Source: Rhineura floridana (Eukaryota > Chordata > Lepidosauria > Squamata > Rhineuridae). Taken from it: a stretch of DNA of 64,000 nt. Both the position numbers and the translations under genes were made by a program. The DNA lies in NCBI RefSeq assembly GCF_030035675.1, contig NC_084482.1:78219120-78283119 (forward strand), read 5' to 3'. The notes beneath the pieces are model-generated. The model ran no database searches. It was not told where the DNA came from and was given only the letters and a program-made list of their open reading frames with translations. Below are positions 13,601-23,100 of the stretch, piece by piece (position 1 is the stretch's first letter; each line of letters begins with the position of its first letter).

Positions 13601-15474
13601 GCACCTGGGATTGTCTGGCTTTGGGAAGAGATACACTGAGGCTACAGCCTGTGTGAAATGCTGGGGATTTCCACCTGCGTGACTATTTGTTACAGTTGCC
13701 GGGCTGTACTTTAAATATTACTGTTATAGCACGGATGGAAACAACAAACCCCGTAAGATCTTTCAGCAGCAAAATGCAACTCCTGCTATTCCAGTGTCTG
13801 ATCCAGTTCCAAATATAGTAACAACAACAAGAAATTGTTTGGAAAAGGAAGAAAGAGTAATCCATGCTCTGAAAACAAAGGTTCTGCCACACAGCTCTAA
13901 AATCCAAATCCATTTCATTTGCTTGTTCAATAACTGCACCTCTATTTATGGCCACTTGTTCTGTCAGTACTTTGCGTGCTCAATCGTGGGGTGTGAGGTA
14001 ACAACAATGTTTAGTGCATCCATTAAAACTTTGCTACCCTTGCAGAAGCTCAGGCTATCTTATATCCTATTAAAATCAGCTCTGTAGAGTCATGTGCAAA
14101 TGTGTGAAGTTCTCAAAGTTCATGTTTAAATGTTATCATGGACTATGTATTTTATAACCAGTGATATCACTGGAATTTGTAATTCACTACAAAATTAGTC
14201 CAGTTTGTAATGTTTATCCTTGGCTGTTTTACAAATATAGCACAATTTCCCTGAGAAGTGAGTCTCTACTTTGGAGTATCTAACAAAATTCTGAGCATGG
14301 GAGGTTAGTGTTCAGCAGAAGACCAAGTGCCCCAGCTCAGATGTTTTGTAGGTACGTGCACAGAAGGTTTTTGTTGTTAATGTTAACAAATTAATTTTTG
14401 TTGATTACTATGAACTACATGACTACACCACCCAACTAAGCTGCCTTTAATATGCTATCATCTCTAGTTGGATCTGTCAATGGGTTGTTCTCTGCTTGGG
14501 TGAAACATGTCTGGTGCTGTCAGGTGGAAGCTAGGCAGGTGAAACCAATCTACATTTCTCAGGGAGCAGGATGATAGTGCACTTGTTCATGGCACTATGA
14601 GTGTGCTTCCATCATTCTTATGAGCTGGAAGCAAACTTGCTAGGCAAACAGAAATGTTTTTTTCTGAAAGCTCACCAGGAAAGCAGATAACCATCAAGCT
14701 GATTCTGACTCAAGCAAAGGGCAGTTCACATTAGGGTAACTACAGTTGAGTCAGGGGCTGCCTGCTTGCAGCAGTTTTTCTGCAGGGTTACATGCAAAAT
14801 GGCTCCAAGTTATTATAAACATTTACAAATGATGAGTTTCTTTAAGGAGGCACAGGTACTTCCTAAAAATGGCATGAGCTCTTCCATGGCTCCTCCAACA
14901 AGGTTTTACATGACTAGATGAGGAAGCAACATGAGTGATTCTGTGGGTGTTGTGCCATTGACTTGTGCCAATCCTGTTAAGAGCTAGTTTAATATATTTT
15001 TCTTGGATGTTTCCCTCCTCCTCAACTTCTCAGCGATTGCTGCTTTTGGAAATTAAAACACAAGGAACTGCCTATTATTAGCCACATTTTCTTATCTTTC
15101 CAAGTTGAGCTTCTCCACAAGTGCCCCTCCCTTCAGGCCCATCAGTCCACTTCCAGACAATGAGCGTTTAGGACCAGACACAGCAGCCTTAGGGACTATT
15201 AACTAGATAGTGAGCCAACTAGGAGTGTCACTCTTCTGTGTAGGTCAAGGCAATATGACAACATTGGAAACATGTCAGACAGTCTTCAGATAATAAGTTA
15301 CAACTTTCTAACACCAGATTCAGGCATGCCTTCCCCTTTGCTCTTTTAGTTGTTATGCTGTCCCCTTGCTCTTCTGTTCCTAACGGTAATCCAAACAAGG
15401 CTGGAGGAAGAAAGAACAGGCTCCAACCACTCCAAGCAGCCCATTGGTTCCTCCTGTCTTCATTTGGTATAAAA
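10651..15474. other. Intergenic DNA, no feature recognised
   Basis: AT-rich sequence with short chance frames only. I see no conserved exon-like frame, tRNA or clear repeat family. Confidence 0.45.
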
Positions 15475-15610
15475 CAGGGGTGGTGTACCTGTGGTCCTCC
15501 AAATGTTGTTGGGCTATAACTCCCATAATCTCTGGCCATTGGCCATGTTGGCTGGGCCTGGTGGGAATTGGAATTCAGCATCTGAAGGGCCAAAGGTTCC
15601 CCATCTCTTC
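15475..15610. repeat. hAT-like short nonautonomous element
   Basis: Starts CAGGGGTGG and ends GGTTCCCCATCTCTT. The left arm has CCAAATGTTGTTGGGC, and the centre has GGCCATTGGCCATGTTGG. Flanked by TATAAAA and TATAAAT, consistent with a worn 8-bp target duplication. Confidence 0.65.
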
Positions 15611-17040
15611 TATAAATACTTCCATCAGGCATTTGGGTTTTTTTCTGTTGAACGGCTCACTTATTCTTGAGTTCAGATTCCTGCTTTGTGCTTTCCAGGC
15701 TTTTTTTCACACAAGCACACACAACCCCACTAAAGATTCTTCAGATTTTGATTCTGTAGTGTTGGTAATGCTGAGAATTGCAGTTCAGCTCCCATGTTCT
15801 TGGCTGCCTTTGGGCTCGTGATGTCTGTTAATTATTAAACCTGTAAAGAGGTCCAAGACTAGAACTGATATGCAGCATGGCAAGTGGAGCTACCCCACAT
15901 GATAGATCTTAGTCAATACTGCAGAATCTATAAAAACTATTTGTGAGTCTCTTTCTGTGTGTTAACAAATAGAATAGCATTCAACTTTGTCTCCATTGAT
16001 GGCATGCTTTATTTCATAATATTGAGATGATGGTGGTAGTGGGCACTGCCACAATGCTTTTGCCACAGGGCAGAACTAGGAAACTCTGTGCATTAATGCT
16101 GCTCTTCTTCTCTACTCTGTGTTCATTTCTAATCCAAATAAATCCAGGGGTGGCTTAACCTCAAAATATGGAAAATCATCATCATCCAGAAAATTCCAGA
16201 GTACGTTGGTGTCATTAAACTCTATGTATTCTAAATGTGGGTAGAATACTAATCAGCTGGTAAATTGATACCTTTTTAAAACATTTTTTTTAAAATTGTT
16301 ACCATCATTAAATATAAATACCTGTTGCCCACCCCACCAACAATAAGCATGGGGTACATTCTTGAAGTCATTGTCCATTTTGTTCTATAATCATGAATGA
16401 TTAATAGATGAATCTCTGGTCTAGCAGGATGGTTCCCTGTGGTCCATGGAGCTTTGTCTCTTTACACCAGTTCCACATTAAATGTGGAACTTAACCAACC
16501 AATACTGTTGTCCATCCAGAATCCACTATTGACAAAAGACCACAAAAGTCTGCAAATACGTTCTGGTCAGGTAAATTCCTAATGGGTTGGGGAAATAAAA
16601 ACAGTCTCTCCCCACTCCCTCCACTACAATAAAGAAGCAGAACTGTGGACAAGTGATGTATGATGTTTTGCTTCCAGTGATCCATTTGGAACCAATTGCC
16701 ATCTCATTCCATCAGGGTGCCACAGAGGGAGAGATGGGACAGCAGGGCTTTTCTATCAGTTCAGCTGAGAGGCCAGATCCATGTGATGCCTCCTGTCCCT
16801 CATCTAGCAGCAGCCATTCCACCTGGCTGCAGCAAAGGGCTACATAAGAAGCATGACCACTCCATTGGCTTGGCCTAAAGACCAGCCCCATTTGGCTCTT
16901 CCCTCCCTCTCCCTGAATATTTCCCCTTCAAATTGGTCATCTACAGGAAGTTGAATTTGCTTCCACCTGTTTCTCTCCTCATCCTTTTTTGTTCTGTCTT
17001 TTACATTGTGAGCCTGGAGGCTGATTCTGTACCAGGCTTT
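15611..17040. other. Intergenic DNA, no feature recognised
   Basis: No gene or RNA evidence. Mixed base composition and short chance frames. Confidence 0.4.
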
Positions 17041-17560
17041 TATCCCCTTTTTCTACTTGATGAACTTTTTCCCTGACAGCATGTTTCTTCTTCTATGGCG
17101 CTGCAAACCCCAACCCCCCAAAAGTCACAGAGGGACCCCCAAGCATGCCCGGGCAACCAGCAGGGAGGAGTGCTGCTAAAGGCCCCCTCTTTTTGTTTGC
17201 GGTTGGTTTTTTTATCCCCTTTTTCTACTTGATGAGCTTTTTCCCTGACAGCATGTTTTTTCTTCCATGGCGCTGAAACTCCCAACCCCTCATAAGTCGC
17301 AGAGGGTCCCCCAAGCATGCCCAGGTGACCAGCAAGGAGGGGTGCAGCTAAAGGCCCCCTCTTTTTGTTTGCGTTTGGGTTTTTTTAATCCCCTTTTTCT
17401 ACTTGATGAGCTTTTTCCCTGACAGCATGTTTCTTCTTCCATGGCGCTGCAAACCCCAACCCCCCAAAAGTCACAGAGGGACCCCCAAGCATGCCCGGGC
17501 AACCAGCAGGGAGGCGTGCAGCTAAAGGCCCCCTCTTTTTGTTTGTGGTTGGGTTTTTTT
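17041..17560. repeat. Three-copy tandem repeat, about 173-bp unit
   Basis: The block TCCCCTTTTTCTACTTGATGA recurs at about 17043, 17215 and 17389 (spacings 172 and 174). Each is followed by a CCATGGCGCTG-like segment, CCCAACCCC, a CACAGAGGG block and GGCCCCCTCTTTTTGTTTGC. Units 1 and 3 share variants absent from unit 2, such as GCAAACCCCAACCCCCCAAA. Minus-strand frames read through it but look like repeat translation, not a protein. Confidence 0.9.
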
Positions 17561-19079
17561 GCTGTTTGCTGTTTGGTTTTTTCAAAGTAGGACACCCAAG
17601 CAGCCACGGAATGAGGGTGGAGGGAGAAGCTTGCAACGCTGCAATGGGTTTTTTGCCTGGATGACACTAAACTAAGAGCAGAAAGGAGGAGAATAGCACT
17701 CCCCAGTGTCCGCAGACTTTACCTGCAGGAGACAGGGAAACACCGCCCCTTCAGTTAACATTTTAAATAGGGGGGCGCAGCAAGAAAAAAAACTGAATGC
17801 AGTTAATGCGAGCGCATGTGAACACCGCAGCGAGGACGGATGTATATGAACCGTCCAAATCAATCCCGCTGCAAAAAGAAGCATTTAAAGTGTGGATCCA
17901 GGGCCCCATGTAAACAGGGCCTGACTGGCCATCTTGGCTTCCCCCATCATCTGTCTTCCTTTTTCTAACACTCTCTTCTAATTTTGCTTCTCCCGCCCCT
18001 TTTTTTTTTATCTAATCCTTAGCTGAAATATGTAGAAGTAAGTTCCACAGAAATCCATATAATTGTGGAGTAAATATAATGCTATTTAGGAAGGGAGGGT
18101 ATGTCTTATGCATTCTACAGCAGTAATTCCCAAATATTTTTTCCCCACGGACCATTTGAAAACTGCAGAGGGTCATGGGGCCACTTAATGATTTTTCTGC
18201 CTGTTGTAGCAATTGTAATGTGCTGTGCTAGATACTGAATGATATTAAATTGTATTTTTACAGAGTCACAGCAGACCACCTGAATGAAGTCTGCAAGATC
18301 ACTGGAGTTTGCAGACCACAGTTTGGGAGCCCCTGTTCTACAGAAACCTAGCATGCTATTGGTTCATTAATTCTAATAGTAGTCATTCCAGATTTGTACC
18401 TTGGAAAAGTCTTCCTACAGGTCAATTTGCAGCTTTCTAGAGTTACTTAGCATTTAACAATACATACTATTATTAAAATTCCAAGTTGTTACTATTCCTT
18501 CTACAAGGAGGATTTGACTCTGAAGCTGTTGGGCCAAACAAACAAACAAGCCAAAAAACTTGCTGCCCAGTCAGAAGCAGCTGGACAGAATTATGTCTCT
18601 CTGGTTTTTTCCTGTACCACCAGTAGCATTCAGTATCTGAACATGCTTTACTGTGTCAGGGTGCAAGCACCTACAAATGCCACCACACCTGGCCAGCTAC
18701 ACTTTCTAACCCTCTCAGCAAGCTGTCCTCAGGCTTTTCATCTCCTGTCTTGAAGCCATGCCTTATCAACCTAAACTGAAAACAAAAACCCTTAGTTTGA
18801 CAGTGACTAAAAGCATGTGACTAGATCACATGATGCCCCCTTTTTTGCAACCCTCTGGAGAGCAGATGATCCAGGGCAGGTGACCCAGTTTTCCCAGCCT
18901 AGTTAAGCGGCTGCTTTGTGATATCATTTTAGAACACTTCCTTCCTCTGTGTGATTTTCATGCTGATGATTAGATTCCAAGGATGGAAAAGATGATCTCG
19001 CGGCCTATTTCTCTTCTCCTGTGCCTTGCACCCGAAAACAGCCCACATTCCCAGGTCCCTTCCCCAAAGCTTTCTCCCC
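17561..19079. other. Upstream flank of the gamma-subunit gene
   Basis: Apart from the hAT-like element at 18118-18345, no feature is recognised. GC content rises towards the promoter island. Confidence 0.4.
18118..18345. mobile_element. hAT-Charlie-like MITE
   Basis: Left end CAGTAATTCCCAAATATTTT and right end ACAGTTTGGGAGCCCCTG are inverted versions of the Charlie-type terminus CAGnnnTTCCCAAA. About 228 bp and noncoding. Confidence 0.65.
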
Positions 19080-19094
19080 CCCCCAATTGCGTGA

Positions 19095-19107
19095 GTTGCT
19101 TAGCAAC
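19095..19107 (+). promoter_or_regulatory. Palindromic RFX X-box-like motif
   Basis: GTTGCTTAGCAAC is an inverted repeat of GTTGC around a 3-bp centre and fits the X-box recognised by RFX-family winged-helix factors. It sits at the upstream edge of the CpG island, about 0.9 kb before the start codon, just ahead of the NRF1-like GC-rich run. The motif is seen directly; function is inferred. Confidence 0.5.
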
Positions 19108-20029
19108 CGCCGCCACCATCATCCCTTCTTCCTTGCAACAAAAAGCTTAGTAGGGTGCTGCGCGTGCGTGAGCGCGCGCGCCTTTGGTTGGTAAATCGGC
19201 CCAACCGAGGCGCTACTCAGCAGCTGAAGGAGAAAGGGCTCCAGCTTTCCTCCTTCCCCCTGGGACTCACTGCTGCAACTACCTCGGCTCCCAAATGCAG
19301 CCTGGCACATGTGCCATCAAAGGGGTTAAAAAAAATTCCACCCAAAGCCGGCTGACACCACGCATGTGTTGATCCGCGCGGGGGCAATCATCGCCTCGGC
19401 CCCGCATGCATCGTTTCCACTTTGACCTCCGACTGAATCTGCATCGAGGCAGAAGCTTCTCCTGCGCTCGCCCCCCTACTCATGTGCAATTCTTGCCCTC
19501 CCCACCCCGTCTCTGTGATGGATTGTGTGGGATTCTCTTTCTCCTCCCCCCCTTGCCTGTTCCAGTAGCGTGTGTACGTCCGTGGGCATCCTCCCCCCTC
19601 CTTTCCTCCCCCCCCACAACACAACCCCCTTTTCTTCCCCCTTCCAGTTCTTCTGGTCCTCTAAATTTGGAAACTGCTGCCGTACTAGGGCCCCTCGCTG
19701 ACGCTTGGATTTGGGGAGAGGGGAGACTTGACATTGTATCTGCCCAAGGGGTTTTGTACAGATCTGTTTTTTATCCCCCACCCCCAACACCGAATATTCA
19801 TTCGGCAGCTGGGAAAGAGAGAGCAATGTGTCGTCCCACTGGCGGGACCTGGTAACAGGAAGGAGAGAGGGAAGGAAGGGGGGTCCTACCACCACTACCA
19901 TCATCCACCCCGCCCCTCTCACTACAGCTCACTAAATAAAGAAGGGTACAGATCCGTCTGCAAACAAGAAGAAAAGGGGGCGGGAAAGTGTGTGTGGGGT
20001 GGGGGAGGGAGAGAAGGGCGAGAGAAAGG

Positions 20030-20136
20030 ATGAGTCCTCTAAATCCACCAAGTCCAGGGAGCCTTTCACTGCTGGATGCGGCGTCTTCTCTCAGAATGAT
20101 GGTGCGGGCTCTCCTGCTCTTCTCTCTCATCCAGGG
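20030..20136 (+). CDS. GABRG4: Gamma subunit exon 1: N-terminal leader and signal peptide
   Basis: Coding part of exon 1, residues 1-35 plus two bases of codon 36. The chosen ATG (20030) has A at -3. It gives a 22-residue leader before a second and third Met (20096, 20099), then a hydrophobic core ([11 protein letters not shown]). Human gamma-2 also has exactly 22 residues before its internal Met and 36 residues up to the exon junction, and both begin with MS and share an N, S and GS pattern. That equal length is why I prefer 20030 over 20096. The donor is CAGGG/GTAAGC. The split codon GG|T gives Gly36, as in gamma-2. The exon lies inside the CpG-rich island. The transcription start cannot be read. 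Confidence 0.82.
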
Positions 20137-23100
20137 GTAAGCGGGGCTTTCTCTTTGCTTGGGTGCGGGGGGACGACGATGAAGTGGGAGGGGGGAGAAA
20201 GAAGATGCCGATTATAATGGACAGGGTTGGAAGGAGGGTGCTGGAGGGCTGCAGAGGAACCCGCGCTCTTTCGATGCCCCCCCCCCATCTAACTCTGTAT
20301 GCTATTCCCAATCGTCATCTTCATGAGCACATTGTTTCCCCCGGTTGGGTTGCGCTAGAAAGAAGGGCCCCCCTCCGTGAATTAGAGGGTGTTCGGTGGG
20401 ATTCGGGGGGGGGCATGCCAATGAAGGTTTTTATCTGCGGTTTCTCGGTGGCTTCAGTGCATGGAATTACAGCCAAGCCTGCTCGGGAGGACACCATGTG
20501 CTGCTGCTGCTTTAGGCAGCCATAGCGGCGGTCTGGGTGGTTCGGCTTTTTTGTAATTATAATTTTGAGTGCTCTGCACTGGCATGGTTTTCTTACCTAC
20601 CCACCTCGGGCCGAAGGGCACATAACAGCACTAACCGCCCCCCCGCCCCCGAATAAGGGATGCTTGTCCCTGGCCACCAGGATCCCCGTTCCCCCAAGTC
20701 GGGAGTGATGGCATGCAAAGCCGGCATCTCTCTTTCTCCAGATGACAATTTATCGTTCTCTTAGGCAAATTTTTATACTGATGTTGCAATAGGTGTATCG
20801 CGTTTCACATGGGCATCATGAATTGCACTATACATGCCAGCTGTGTAGATGCGACGTGGTGTGTGTGTGTGTGTGCGCGCGCTCTTAGCACCAGATAAGA
20901 AAATAGGTTGTAGAAAAAGGATTCTGTGGGGGATGGAAAAGGAAGCAATTGTTACTGCAGTGCATTAGCACTGTGCTGCTGAACTAGGCATTTTGAGTTT
21001 AAAATTGCGGACTGTGCCTCTTTAGCAGGTTTGGAGTCAAAAGTAGTAAAGCACTGTCAAAGACCCAGCCATTCATGGCCTGACAGCCATCCCCGTAGTG
21101 ACAGGAGCTCTGTTTGTGGATGTATGAGGGCAGGAGGTGCCTCCTCCCTTTTGTTACAATACTTGGCAACAGTAGAGCAGATGTAATGCTTGAACATTTG
21201 CCTGTTTGCTTCCCTTCCCTTTTACCTGCCATATTGAAGGAGGGCTAACTTGATGGCTTGAGATATGGAAAGCTCACAATATGCTATTCCAGAGTTAACA
21301 TTTATTTTGTTTCAATTCCTAGACAGGATAAGAAGGAAGAAAATCTTGCCATTATTGTTGTTGTTGTTGTTGTTGTTGTTAGCTTTAAAATTCCTAGTTT
21401 ACTTTTGACATTCTCATCATACTCAACAGTGGAAAAATCCAAAATAGAAATGGAAATATTGTTTTAGCAAGAAATCCAACAATGGGATGGATGAGAGGGG
21501 AGCCTTTTATTCCTTTGTAAAAACAAGAAGTGTTTATAACCTATGTTTGGTTTCCTAAGGAATAAAATATTTCTTGCTAAATTTTGAAATGGAATATTCA
21601 AGTATCAGGGCCTTAAGCAAACATGTGGGCTAGATTTTGGTTTGGATGCCTGTCCTTGTGTTTATTTTGGCGTTACTAGTGTCATCCCCCCCCCTTTTCC
21701 ACATTTGGAAATCAAGGGGTTTGCAACTTTGCACTCTGCAGTGTGTGTGAACGAAATGGGCTACTTAAAATACTGTGTAATGGTTGTTTCAGCAGCCATT
21801 TCAAACCTATTTCATCAGTCCTCCTGAGATAGCCAATGTAATGCCTTGCCCTCCAAATGTTATTGAACTACCCCCACCAACCTTACCATTGGCCATCCTG
21901 GCAGGGGATGATGGGAGCTAGCGTCAACACATGGATGATATCCCTGGTTTGGACAATAAATCTTCTGAAACCAGCCATATCTGAGAACTGTAGGCCTCAT
22001 GCTGAAAGCACCATCAATATAGGTCAGGGGAAAACTTGCACACATATTAAAGATTGCTGTTATTCCTTTACAGTTTTATTTTGAAATGAATACCTGAATA
22101 CACTTTTTAAAATATGCATTGTAATTGTATTTGACAATTATTCTCTCTGATCCTGTCACCTTACTGACCTCATACTTTGACCTTATATTTTGGCAAATGA
22201 GGAAGCAACATACTGTGAGTCATACTGAAACTTTATAGTATTTCTACACAGCACTGTTTTAAAATATATTTTAAAAATGTGCTTAAAACTATAAACAAGA
22301 ATCAGCACAAACCTGTAGCTTTGTTATACTGTATTAACATGCAATATTTGCCTTTTGCTGTTAAAGATCTGAGACATTAATGTAGGCACCAGGTGAGCCT
22401 CCCCAGAGAGATAGTTGTTCCATGCATTTGAGAAGACCCCTCTCCTCCACAGTCTCCATCTGCCTCACCTCCACACAGTGGGGGGCACCTGGAGAATGGC
22501 CTTGTAAGATTATCTCAGTGCACCCCACAGCTTGATGTGAGACTGGACATACCTCCAGGTACCAAAGTTGCAAGTTGTGTAGGGCAAAGCGGCAACATTC
22601 AGAAATAGACTGGGGACACATTCACACCATACATTTATTCCACTGTTATTCCACTTTAAACAAACATGGCGTCTCCCAAAGACCATTATTCCCCTCACAG
22701 AGCTCCAATTCCCAGAGTGCTTTAACAATCAGTCTCTCTTCCCAGAGAACTCTGAGAATTGTAGCTCTGTGAGGAGAATAGGGTCTCCTAACTATTCTCA
22801 GCAGCCTTCATAAATTACACTTTTCAGAATTCTTGGGGGAAGCCAAGACTGTTTAATGTGAAATAATAGTGGAATAAATGTATGGTGTGAATGTAGTGTA
22901 CAGACACACTTGGATGAAGCAGATTACTTAGATCCTTTCCAATCGGGCTTCAGGACTGGACACGGAACTGAAACAGCCTTGGTCGCTCTGGTGGATGATA
23001 TGAGGAGGGTGTTGGATAGGGGAGAATACACATTCCTCGTCCTCCTGGATCTCTCAGCGGCTTTCGATACCGTTGACCACGGTATCCTTTTAAACCGCCT

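Larger units (their letters stand above)
19080..20420 (+). promoter_or_regulatory. CpG-rich promoter island of the gamma-subunit gene
   Basis: CpG dinucleotides are frequent here and scarce in the surrounding AT-rich DNA. The stretch surrounds the first coding exon. It contains C-rich pyrimidine tracts (19490-19640), GC boxes (for example around 19907-19913 and 19978-19984) and an NRF1-like GCG-rich palindrome at 19159-19180. There is no clear TATA box at a sensible distance. A dispersed CpG-island promoter with its start between about 19.4 and 20.0 kb is my inference. Confidence 0.75.

Noticed and set aside
17040-17667. Minus-strand frames with repeated Cys-rich segments
   Set aside because: Produced by the three-unit tandem repeat; no signal peptide or conserved cysteine spacing beyond the repeat itself.
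1-19000. Search for exons of a neighbouring alpha or beta receptor gene upstream
   Set aside because: No Cys-loop or membrane-segment signatures were seen on either strand.
19406-20130. Long frames on both strands in the CpG island (149, 148 and 110 codons)
   Set aside because: GC-rich DNA has few stops. The frames conflict with the exon 1 frame and show low-complexity Pro, Gly and Ser content.
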